A stretch of 64,000 nt of DNA from an uncultured Poribacteria bacterium (GTDB lineage: Bacteria; Poribacteria; WGA-4E; WGA-3G). The stretch covers positions 2,708,481-2,772,480 of the forward strand of contig OY282383.1 of assembly GCA_958295855.1 (NCBI GenBank). The letters run 5' to 3'. This document shows positions 34,012 through 42,155 of this stretch, one piece after another. The notes under the pieces are model-generated. The model had not been told where the DNA came from. It worked only from the letters and a program-made list of their open reading frames with translations, and did not search any database. The translations under genes were made by a program, and so were the position numbers. The stretch's first letter is position 1, and every line of letters begins with the position of its first letter.

Positions 34012-36591
34012 TTAGGCGCGCCGGAGATCTATTCGACGCAATGCAATATCTATAAGCAAAAGCACGAGCACAGTGATGAGAAACGGTCGCCATAAGTGGA
34101 TACGCAGAATCACCGGATGTTCAGGGGCCCGGAATGCGTCCTCGGGGGAAACATTGAATTTCCCGCCAGATACCGCAGAGAGTTGTGCCAGCAGCGAGTC
34201 GTCGGCGTTGTGAACAAGATATTCTTCAGGGTAGGAAACAACGGTGCCGGTCACTTGGGTGTTGACAATTTCGCCTGCCTGTTTTTGCATGATGTTCAAG
34301 AAATAGGGGCCAACCGCTTGCGTTGGGAAATCAAGTGCATATCGCCCCGGCGCGGTCTGCGTGACAGCAAGTTCCTTCTTTTTCAGGTCGGGTGAGATGA
34401 GAGAGATGTCGCTCTCCAATTCGTTTAGAAACTCCCCGGTGTCTCCAAGTGCATCAATAGCAAGGTGAGCAACCCCTTTTTCCTTTTTGATTTCTGCTTG
34501 AAAATTGCTGAGCGTCGCCTTCCGCATTGTGTCGCGGACTAACTGTGTCCAGAATTTGCCGTAGCCGGGCCACTCCAACCAATCGGAGGCCCATCGCGCT
34601 TTGGCATCAGAGGTAAACGCGACAGATTTTCCTAACCCGTATTGCCAACTCGCCAGCAGCGGGTCACCGCGGTCGGAAACAAGAAAGATTTCGGCGGTGG
34701 GTCGCGGTTGTGTGGCGACATAGCCGAGTAGGAACGGTGCAAGTTCCATGTCTATGCCCCTCAAAACCTGTGTCGGCTTAATCTGCTGTGGAATGAAGGG
34801 TTCATCAATGATTGCGGATTTGGAGGCGGTAACAGTCTCCTTTGCAAAAATCTGCGGGATGTTATGCGGGTCTTGCGTGAAGTAGTCGCGCCCGCCGCCC
34901 CAATTGGCAAGTTTGCCGAGCAGATTCATGTCAGCCCCGCTGCCGATGCCGACTGTCGACATCGTGATACGATCAGCCCGCATAGCACTTGCAATGCCAT
35001 ACCAATCCCCATCTTGAGACTGTCCATCACTGAGCACAATAACGTGTTTGAGTTTCGCTGTTGTTTCTGTTAGGGCGAAATACGCTTGTTCAAGCGCGGG
35101 ATAGAGATTCGTGCCGCCGCCTGCGGTGATTGAACCGATCTGATCTGAGAGGTACAGCTTATCTGAAGCATTGTGCATCTCCGCAATCCAGAACGGCGAA
35201 CCGTCAAACGCAACGACACCGATTCGATCTCGCCGCCCTAGCAGTTCAACCGCTGCTCGCGATGCCTCTTTCGCCAATTCAATCTTAATGCCCCCCATAC
35301 TTCCCGATTTATCAATCACCAGCACCATTGCCAGAGAAGGCGTTTCCTTCTTCTTTTCTGTGTCGGTGCGGACAGGTAGAATTGCTTCAATAGGCGTTTT
35401 GTAATAGCCGCCAAGTCCGAAACTGTTTTCGCTCCCGAGCATCATGAAGCCCCCACCGAGCTCTTGGACATAAGTTCGGATAAGGTCCATCTGGCTCTTG
35501 TTGAGGTGGTTGGCAGGCACGTCGCTGAAGATAACGAGTTCATAGTTTTGCAAATCGGCGAGTTCATTCGGTACACCCAATCCGTTACGGACATCAACGC
35601 GAATTTTGGCATCCTCAAGTGCATGCGTCAGATAGCGAGCTTGCGATTCGTTCTGGTCGATTAGCAGCACTTTGGGTTTGCCGGAGACTGCGACGATGCC
35701 CAGTGCCCTGTTGTTGTCGTAGCGGGTGTCCTTCGTCGAGCGACAGATTGCATCGTAGGTGAGGGTACCGCTATCCGTGGATGTTTCGGTAAATACCACA
35801 CGATTTTCGCCCTCCTCAAGCCGAACTTCCTGTTTAGCAACCTCGAATTTGTTCTTGAAAAGACGAATTTCTGCCAAATCCTCATGGTTGCTGTGAATGA
35901 GCACCTCCACATTGAAGGGTGCTCCCTGTTTGACTTGCGCGGGTGCATCAATCCGCTCCAACATAACCTCTGGTTCATCGCTCGGATATATCGGCACTGT
36001 GTCGATCTGCACGCCGAAGCCTTTCCCGCGAAGCCCCGTGTGAATAGCGTCTCCCTGTGTCTCCACACCATCCGTGATCAGGATGATGCGTTTATTGGCA
36101 TTTGCAGGAAAAATACCCCATGCTGTCTCAATTGCTTGCGCGATGTTTGTCGTGTCCCCCGCGTCTTCATCTGCATCCAGCCATGTTTTCTTGATTTCAA
36201 CGAGTTTCAATTCTCCTTTCGTTTCAAGCTGACTTTCAGCACCGGGGACTTGAAGTATCTCTGCCTTGTCTGTAAACGCCATGATACCGGCCTGCTGGTT
36301 CCCACCACGGGATGTCAGTGCTTCGTTGATATAATCTGTTGCCTTTGTCAAACCGTCTGCTGAGAGGCTATCCGAAATATCCGCCAGAAACATAACTGCC
36401 AATTTGTCATCGGTTTTCAGGTACTGGACATCAGCAACGCCCAGAATCAGCAGGATAACAATGATGATTCGAATCATCAAGCTAATTACTCGCTGTGTTC
36501 GCGACAAATCCACGAGGCTGCGCCGGTAACCGTAGTAAAGCACTGGTAAGAAAAGTAGAAGTAGAAGTAAAAGTGGGCGTGTAATTTCCAT
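34012..36591 (-). CDS. Membrane-anchored protein with two von Willebrand A domains and a glutamine-amidotransferase-like domain
   Basis: The product is 859 residues. Two membrane helices lie at the N-terminus (residues about 5-22 and 35-57). A first VWA-like domain follows with a DISDS metal site (about 65-215), then beta-rich domains. A GATase1-like region (about 308-405, with LGGGFMMLGSENSFGLGGYY) precedes a second VWA domain with the complete MIDAS motif VIDKSGSMGG (about 415-590). A single helix lies at the C-terminus (LITVLVLLLIDIAL). Such proteins sit in the inner membrane beside MoxR ATPases, which are thought to act as chaperones on VWA proteins. It is the last gene of the MoxR/Bat-type operon here. 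Confidence 0.85.
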   Translation of the reverse strand: MEITRPLLLLLLLFLPVLYYGYRRSLVDLSRTQRVISLMIRIIIVILLILGVADVQYLKTDDKLAVMFLADISDSLSADGLTKATDYINEALTSRGGNQQAGIMAFTDKAEILQVPGAESQLETKGELKLVEIKKTWLDADEDAGDTTNIAQAIETAWGIFPANANKRIILITDGVETQGDAIHTGLRGKGFGVQIDTVPIYPSDEPEVMLERIDAPAQVKQGAPFNVEVLIHSNHEDLAEIRLFKNKFEVAKQEVRLEEGENRVVFTETSTDSGTLTYDAICRSTKDTRYDNNRALGIVAVSGKPKVLLIDQNESQARYLTHALEDAKIRVDVRNGLGVPNELADLQNYELVIFSDVPANHLNKSQMDLIRTYVQELGGGFMMLGSENSFGLGGYYKTPIEAILPVRTDTEKKKETPSLAMVLVIDKSGSMGGIKIELAKEASRAAVELLGRRDRIGVVAFDGSPFWIAEMHNASDKLYLSDQIGSITAGGGTNLYPALEQAYFALTETTAKLKHVIVLSDGQSQDGDWYGIASAMRADRITMSTVGIGSGADMNLLGKLANWGGGRDYFTQDPHNIPQIFAKETVTASKSAIIDEPFIPQQIKPTQVLRGIDMELAPFLLGYVATQPRPTAEIFLVSDRGDPLLASWQYGLGKSVAFTSDAKARWASDWLEWPGYGKFWTQLVRDTMRKATLSNFQAEIKKEKGVAHLAIDALGDTGEFLNELESDISLISPDLKKKELAVTQTAPGRYALDFPTQAVGPYFLNIMQKQAGEIVNTQVTGTVVSYPEEYLVHNADDSLLAQLSAVSGGKFNVSPEDAFRAPEHPVILRIHLWRPFLITVLVLLLIDIALRRIDLRRA

Positions 36592-36609
36592 AATTTATTG
36601 AGGTATTCA

Positions 36610-36637
36610 GTATTTGGTTATCGGTTATCAGTAAAGA
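36610..36637 (-). repeat. Heptamer units in the leader of the double-VWA gene
   Basis: The plus-strand units GTATTTG, GTTATCG, GTTATCA and GTAAAGA lie about 20 bases before the start of the minus-strand gene. They match the longer array in front of moxR. Confidence 0.7.
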
Positions 36638-36733
36638 GTCTTCTCGCTCAGAAATCTGTCGTATCTCCCTTTTTTTGCACAAATTGGGAGTTCATAGAGC
36701 CTTCCCACACGAGTGATTAACTCTGATACAGTG

Positions 36734-37783
36734 CTACTGTATCTTGGTGTGCGTAGCAGTAGTGTTGTTCATCTGCATTTCAATATCTAATCCCTCTTTT
36801 CGTATCCGTAGGGCGAAGTATAGAAGCGTAATGCCGATGACCCAAATTGGAAAAACGAGCGTTCTAACGACCAGATCGGTCGCCATTATAATCTCGATGA
36901 ACAGTGTACCGGTATCAATAGGTTCGCGCATTACCACCAGTCGGATGATGCCCATAGCATCTGGTACACCTGTCAGTTTTGTTAAGGCCAGGATGAATCC
37001 GACTGCGATCAGGATTATACGCGGAATCGCGAAACTTAATGCGGAAAAAGAGATTAGCATTCCCCAGACTTGCCACCATCTACCACGAGTTAGTTTACGA
37101 CTCCTTTCAAAAGCGCGTCGGATGAGAGGGCTCTCAAGCAGAATAGCTGCAGTCGCGCATGTCCAACGCACGGCAAAGTAAATTGAGAAAGGCGCAAGGG
37201 CTAACAGAATGAACCGCATCCACAGCAATCCAGGTATCATCACAAAAATTATTAAATTCATCACCGAAGGTGTCGAAAGATAGGTTAAGAAAGTTACAGG
37301 AACTAACCAAGTGAAAATGGACAGAAACAGAATCGGCATCGATTCAGTGCTCATCAGAAAAACGAGAGGCATCGATTCAGTGCTCATCAGAAAAACGAGA
37401 GGAAAAATAACACCGATGGCCTGTATCTCTAAGCCTAAGCTCCATGTGAGATGGCATGCGAAGATATGCCAGAACCGACGTAAGGCTTGCTTCAATGTAT
37501 CACGGCTTGTAATATGCCCCCCTAAATAGACTGTAGCCGTCGCGACGATTATCCCGCCTATGCTTACAAGTTCAAAAGGTATACGAACAATGTCTGTTAC
37601 AAGATCTTTTAGAAGGAAATCAGGGAGGAAACGCGCTAACAAATACGCGACCAAGTTTCCGAAAAGCTCGAGGGAAATAATGCCCAGAAATAGCAGCAAA
37701 TGTTTCCGATAAAGCCTGAAAGTTGTCTTCAGAATATCGCCAAACCCCCTCAGTTGGAGTGTGGATATATTGCTGTTGTCCAT
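36734..37783 (-). CDS. Polytopic membrane protein, paralogue C, inside the MoxR operon
   Basis: This 349-residue protein is a paralogue of the pair at 25592-27660. It starts with the same motif (LRGFGDILKTTFRLYRKHLLLFLGI) and has RRAFERSRKLTRGRWWQVWGMLI in place of the LRRSRALVKGTWWRVFGI block. It has about seven membrane segments. An 11-residue stretch, VFLMSTESMPL, is exactly duplicated through a 33-base tandem repeat. It lies between two VWA genes of the operon on the same strand, so its product may belong to the same membrane complex, although this is only positional evidence. Confidence 0.75.
   Translation of the reverse strand: MDNSNISTLQLRGFGDILKTTFRLYRKHLLLFLGIISLELFGNLVAYLLARFLPDFLLKDLVTDIVRIPFELVSIGGIIVATATVYLGGHITSRDTLKQALRRFWHIFACHLTWSLGLEIQAIGVIFPLVFLMSTESMPLVFLMSTESMPILFLSIFTWLVPVTFLTYLSTPSVMNLIIFVMIPGLLWMRFILLALAPFSIYFAVRWTCATAAILLESPLIRRAFERSRKLTRGRWWQVWGMLISFSALSFAIPRIILIAVGFILALTKLTGVPDAMGIIRLVVMREPIDTGTLFIEIIMATDLVVRTLVFPIWVIGITLLYFALRIRKEGLDIEMQMNNTTATHTKIQ
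37335..37400 (-). repeat. Perfect 33-base tandem duplication
   Basis: Bases 37335-37367 are repeated exactly at 37368-37400 within the coding sequence, adding 11 residues in frame to a membrane segment of paralogue C. Confidence 0.95.
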
Positions 37784-37855
37784 CTGTATATCCCCTCATC
37801 AGGCAGTGTCTAGCGGACGTTGGGTTACGGAAACCCGCGGCGCGTGCCTACTACC

Positions 37856-39898
37856 TTAATCGATGCTTCTCCGTTGATATAAAAACCATTCAATGACACT
37901 CAGTCCAACAGCGAGGAATACTAAGTAAACCCACGGTGGGTAGTGCAAAAGTGCAGCACCCTTCGGTAACACTGACTCTTCAAGCAGGTTTTCGACTGCT
38001 GAATCTGTGGCGATGTACGATTCCGTTTCGTCGGCAAGGTTAACAGCCCATACTGTGCCACCATTCTCCTCTGTAGAATCTGCTGTTTCCAGTTCGGTTG
38101 TTTCGGATAGTGATGTGTCCTCAATTTTCAATTCATAAAAACCGGCACGCTGCGTCTGATCAAAGAGCATCTCGCCTCGCTCAACGGGAATTTCCCATGT
38201 TTTATCGCCAGGTCCGGTGATTTTTACAAGTTTTGGAGCGTTTTGAGGCGAATCTGATTCTGTTTTTAATGCCGGTTGGTAAATCGTGCCTACCTGCTCA
38301 ATTCGCTGCTTCAGGACTTCTCCTGTATGCAGGTGATATTCCTGAATCCCTGAATTTTGTTGGAACCACTGAATGGTGTTGGCAATAATCACGGGGAAAG
38401 CGATGCGTAACGGCAGGTCGGATTGCAGAATATTGATAGCTGCAAAGACAATTTTTCGGTTCGCCGTCGTATCAACGAACAGCACAGCATCTTCAAATGA
38501 ACGCGCAAGTACTTGGCCTGTCGGTGGCGGTGTTATCTGATACGCCTCGCCGATCTGAACGTTCTCCAGATGGACGTGCCGGAGAATAGGGTGTGTCCGG
38601 TCCCAATCCGTAATAATCGGGGTTTTTAGCGGCGCGCCGATGTGCCATTTCACTTCCGTGTCGGCGGTGTCTAAAGCGGGTGGGTAGATAAACATGTAAT
38701 TCCCATCGTCGAGGGTTGGGGGGCTGTACCGGTCGAAAATGACGACCTGATAGGCATTCTTGTCTTGTCCGCTACGGCTTTCAAGGGATGCGTTAGACGC
38801 ATACGCCGCTGGCGTGACGACGCTGAGCTTCAGTTGTTCATCAACAGCGAGAGCTTTTTCAAGGAACGGGTTGCCCGTCGTCACGAGCAGAACAGAGATG
38901 AGTTCACGTTTAGGGAGCGTAGCATAGGCGATATTATCTGTGGGTAGTGCGTCTTGAACATCAAGGACCGCTTTGAGTTTTCCGCCTTCAAACGCAAAGT
39001 TGCTGAATATCTCGGATTTGCTTTCACCGGGGGCAAGGGTGTAGGGGCGTACGTCAAAGAGATTCTCCTTGAAATAGAGTTCAACATTGAACTGCTTTTC
39101 TTCTTCTGAGGCGTTGACGACGCGGAGCAGCGTTTGGTAATCAAAGGCGTTGACGAGGCTTTTGCGGACTCGGAATTGCGTGATGCCGACATTATCCTGC
39201 GTTTTTCCTACCTGTATCAGACGGTGTTTGATATCCGCGTTCGGTTTTTGGCTGTCTTCGCTCTGCTCCGTTTTGCTATGCAGTTTAGCAAGCAGTTCTT
39301 CGGAAACGGACTGAAAATCGCTGAAGATAACGATTTCGGGGTTGGGCTTCGTTTGGGCGATGGCAAACGCTAAATCCAATGCAGGTTCAAGATTCGTGCT
39401 GATGTCGGTTGGCTGGATGTCCTCAATCGCTGCTCGCAGCGATTTCTGGTGGTGGGTAAACGGGCTGTGAATGACAGGCCGCGTATGGAAGCTGACCACG
39501 GCCATTTCGTCCATGAAGCGGAGCCCTGCTACTGTTCGGTGTGCGTGTTGCTTGGCAGATTCAAGCCGTGTAGGGCCGTCGGGATGCTCAATAGCATTCA
39601 TGCTCGCCGACCGGTCAATAATCAGAATGAACTGCCGGGCAGATTTCGTTATGAACGCAAACTGCGGCCGCGCGATGGCAAGCACCAAAAGTGCCAAAAA
39701 CAGGAGCTGCAGCAGCAGTGATAGCAGATGCTTCAGCCTCTGAAACAGCGATGTGGTTTGTCTCTCTTTGAAAAGTTCCTCCCAGAACATCAGCGTGGAG
39801 ACTGGCTCGCGCCGGCGACGCAGTTTGAGGATGTACAGCGCGACAACCGGAATAGCCAACCCAAATAGAAACAGTGAGGTGGGAAATAAGAAATTCAT
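37856..39898 (-). CDS. BatA/VWA-domain membrane protein
   Basis: The 680-residue product begins with the BatA N-terminal module: MNFLFPTSLFLFGLAIPVVALYIL, a basic KLRRRREPVSTLMFWEEL segment, then a second helix, LLLQLLFLALLVLAIARPQF. A VWA domain follows with the metal site IIDRSASMNA (around residue 92), then long beta-rich regions and a C-terminal helix (VYLVFLAVGLSVIEWFL). In Bat operons such proteins are inner-membrane partners of the MoxR ATPase. The ATG at 39898 fits the first helix. A 134-base tandem duplication fills its leader. Confidence 0.87.
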   Translation of the reverse strand: MNFLFPTSLFLFGLAIPVVALYILKLRRRREPVSTLMFWEELFKERQTTSLFQRLKHLLSLLLQLLFLALLVLAIARPQFAFITKSARQFILIIDRSASMNAIEHPDGPTRLESAKQHAHRTVAGLRFMDEMAVVSFHTRPVIHSPFTHHQKSLRAAIEDIQPTDISTNLEPALDLAFAIAQTKPNPEIVIFSDFQSVSEELLAKLHSKTEQSEDSQKPNADIKHRLIQVGKTQDNVGITQFRVRKSLVNAFDYQTLLRVVNASEEEKQFNVELYFKENLFDVRPYTLAPGESKSEIFSNFAFEGGKLKAVLDVQDALPTDNIAYATLPKRELISVLLVTTGNPFLEKALAVDEQLKLSVVTPAAYASNASLESRSGQDKNAYQVVIFDRYSPPTLDDGNYMFIYPPALDTADTEVKWHIGAPLKTPIITDWDRTHPILRHVHLENVQIGEAYQITPPPTGQVLARSFEDAVLFVDTTANRKIVFAAINILQSDLPLRIAFPVIIANTIQWFQQNSGIQEYHLHTGEVLKQRIEQVGTIYQPALKTESDSPQNAPKLVKITGPGDKTWEIPVERGEMLFDQTQRAGFYELKIEDTSLSETTELETADSTEENGGTVWAVNLADETESYIATDSAVENLLEESVLPKGAALLHYPPWVYLVFLAVGLSVIEWFLYQRRSID

Positions 39899-39899
39899 T

Positions 39900-40167
39900 C
39901 TTTCGCCTTTCCTTGCGGAGAAGTCAGGAAGCAAGACAGGTCTACGAAGACACGGTAAATCTCGTCAGAGGGTTACGCTGCAAATTTAAGAGACAAAGCC
40001 GCCCATCCTGAAAATGCGTAGGATGAGTTCCTCCTTTCGCCTTTCCTTGCGGAGAAGTCAGGAAGCAAGACAGGTCTACGAAGACACGGTAAATCTCGTC
40101 AGAGGGTTGCGCTGCAAATTTAAGAGACAAAGCCGCCCATCCTGAAAATGCGTAGGATGAGTTCCTC
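39900..40167 (-). repeat. 134-base tandem duplication covering the end of the DUF58 gene
   Basis: Bases 39900-40033 recur at 40034-40167 with one visible difference (A against G near 39975/40109). The right copy contains the last 16 codons of the DUF58 gene and its stop; the left copy is a duplicated, now non-coding, gene end in front of the BatA gene. Each copy contains the 54-base interspersed element also found before the K+ channel (8390-8443). Confidence 0.95.
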
Positions 40168-41010
40168 AAAGGGTGATTCCGTCGTTGTCCGCACAAGGCT
40201 GATTTCGCGCTGTGTGCAGTATAAATCCATGTCATCGCAATATTTTTCAAAAAGTGCCTGATACCGTTTGAGATGCTTTTCGTTTATAGTAACCTGACGG
40301 AGTTGATTCGTCTCCACATCAACAAGATGGTAATCACCGAGTAAGTCGGGTGTAATTTCCTTCTGATCAATGATGTGAATCACGAAGAGTTCATGCTTTT
40401 GAAATTTCAACACATTCAACCCGTCAGCAAACCCATTGGGATCAAAGAGGTCAGAAATCAGTACGATGAGTCCGCGGCGTTTAGTCGTATGCACAAAGTT
40501 GCGGAATGCGTTCTCCAAATTTGTTTCGCCAACGCCGTTAATTTGTTCAAGGAAGTCAAGCACGGTAAAGATTTTCCCTTTTCCACGCTCTGTAGGCAGT
40601 CGATTCGCTCCGGTGTTGTTGAAAGCGGTAATGCTAATCCGATCAAGGTTGGATAAACCGATGTAGGCGAGGGCGGCGGCGACGCGTTTCGCATAGCTCA
40701 ACTTTGGCAATTCGCCGTAGTTCATCGACTGGCTAGCATCAACGAGGAAATAAATGTGCAGGTCTTCCCGTTCCTCATAGAGTTTTAGCAGGAGTTCATC
40801 CAAGCGTGCGAAAGCGTTCCAATCGATGTAGCGAAAATCGTCACCGGCGGTATAGTTGCGGTAATCTGCGAATTCAACGCTGACACCGCGGCGTGTGCTG
40901 CGCCGCTCAGCCTTAATGCGGCCGGCAAAAATCTTTTTTGAAACGATGTAGAGGTATTCAAGTTTTTTGAGAAATTCGCTGTCAAAGGTGGCTTGTGTAT
41001 CGTTCATCAT
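40120..41010 (-). CDS. DUF58-domain protein
   Basis: The 296-residue product has the DUF58 core GVSVEFADYRNYTAGDDFRYIDWNAFARLDELLLKLYEEREDLHIYFLVDASQSM. It continues as a VWA-like fold with a DASQSM metal-site variant, ending in LILRIFRMGGFVS. DUF58 proteins accompany MoxR ATPases and are thought to be adaptors or clients. The ATG overlaps the moxR stop by ATGA, so the two are translationally coupled. The 3' end lies inside the 134-base tandem duplication. Confidence 0.92.
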   Translation of the reverse strand: MMNDTQATFDSEFLKKLEYLYIVSKKIFAGRIKAERRSTRRGVSVEFADYRNYTAGDDFRYIDWNAFARLDELLLKLYEEREDLHIYFLVDASQSMNYGELPKLSYAKRVAAALAYIGLSNLDRISITAFNNTGANRLPTERGKGKIFTVLDFLEQINGVGETNLENAFRNFVHTTKRRGLIVLISDLFDPNGFADGLNVLKFQKHELFVIHIIDQKEITPDLLGDYHLVDVETNQLRQVTINEKHLKRYQALFEKYCDDMDLYCTQREISLVRTTTESPFEELILRIFRMGGFVS

Positions 41011-41990
41011 TCAATCTCTTCTAACAAATGCTGGATGATACCATCCGGGTTAATTCCCTCTGCTTCGCCTTCAAAGCTAAGGATGAGGCGATGCCTCAGA
41101 CTCGGCAATGCCACTGCCTGAATATCTTCACGGGCAACATTGTACCTACCGTCGAGAATCGCGCGGACTTTAGCACCAAGAATCAGTGCTTGTGCGCCAC
41201 GGGGGCTTGCACCGTAGCGCACATATTTTTTGGTGAGTTCCGGGGCAGTCTCCGTTTCGGGGTGTGTGCCCAACACAATTCGCAAGGCGTATCGGCGTAC
41301 ATCTTCAGCAATCAGAATGTCGCGGACGCTCTGTTCCAATGTGTTAATTTGCTCGCCATCGCAGACCTTATCCACGGTAGGCATGTCCCGTTTCGTTGTG
41401 CGTTCCATAACAAGGTCAAGTTCATCAAGGCTCGGATACTCAACCTTGAGTTTGAAAAAGAACCGGTCCAATTGCGCTTCGGGCAAAGGGTAGGTGCCCT
41501 CCATCTCCAAGGGATTTTGGGTCGCCATGACAAAGAAGGGCAAATCTAACTGCCGGTGCTGTCCGGCGACGGTCACAGATTTCTCCTGCATCGCCTCTAA
41601 CAAGGCGGATTGTGTTTTAGGCGTTGCTCGGTTGATTTCGTCGGCGAGAATAAGGTTGGCGAACACGGGCCCGTGTTGGAATTCAAAGAACTTCCGCCCC
41701 TCTTCATCCTCAGCGACGATGGTAGTGCCGATGATGTCCGCGGGCATCAGATCTGGCGTGAACTGAATACGGGAAAATCCGAGGTCTAATACCTCATGCA
41801 GCGTCCGGATGAGCAGCGTTTTACCCAAACCGGGAACACCCTCTAACAGGGCGTGGCCTCCTGTCATGAGGCAAATCAGAACGCCTTCGACAATCTCCTT
41901 TTGTCCAACAATCCGCTTGGCGACCTCCTGTTGTATTTTCAGAAAGGTTTCTCGGAATTCTTGATATGTTTGTTCGGCTTGTTCGGACAT
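41007..41990 (-). CDS. MoxR-family AAA+ ATPase
   Basis: This 327-residue AAA+ protein has Walker A GVPGLGKT (around residue 55), the MoxR block RIQFTPDLMPADIIGT, Walker B LILADEINRA, sensor 1 in FVMATQNP and the arginine-finger region LPEAQLDRFFF. The family remodels or inserts metal ions into VWA-containing partners, several of which are encoded downstream. It is followed by the DUF58 gene with a 4-base overlap. AGGAGCAAC lies just before the ATG, directly after a heptamer array in the leader. Confidence 0.95.
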   Translation of the reverse strand: MSEQAEQTYQEFRETFLKIQQEVAKRIVGQKEIVEGVLICLMTGGHALLEGVPGLGKTLLIRTLHEVLDLGFSRIQFTPDLMPADIIGTTIVAEDEEGRKFFEFQHGPVFANLILADEINRATPKTQSALLEAMQEKSVTVAGQHRQLDLPFFVMATQNPLEMEGTYPLPEAQLDRFFFKLKVEYPSLDELDLVMERTTKRDMPTVDKVCDGEQINTLEQSVRDILIAEDVRRYALRIVLGTHPETETAPELTKKYVRYGASPRGAQALILGAKVRAILDGRYNVAREDIQAVALPSLRHRLILSFEGEAEGINPDGIIQHLLEEIE

Positions 41991-42004
41991 GTTGCTCCTG
42001 ATTA

Positions 42005-42069
42005 GTTATTGGTTATCAGTTATCGGTTAGAGTGGTTATCGGTTGTCAGTTATCGGTTTTCGGTTAAGA
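42005..42069 (-). repeat. Heptanucleotide array in the moxR leader
   Basis: Nine GTTATCG/GTTATCA-like units on the plus strand, with one 2-base phase break at 42033-42034, end about 15 bases upstream of the moxR start codon, immediately before its ribosome-binding site. Array length could set leader structure or spacing. Confidence 0.85.
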
Positions 42070-42155
42070 GGGATTCTGTAACAATCCACCATCCCTTGGA
42101 ATATTCCAAGTAAGGGTGAATTGTTACCCAAGTCCTCTTGTCCGGTAACTGACAA

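Noticed and set aside
40014..40020. Similarity of TGAAAATGCGT near 40014 to the hairpin before the K+ channel.
   Set aside because: In this copy the bases derive from the coding end of the DUF58 gene, so the match outside the 54-base element is probably chance.
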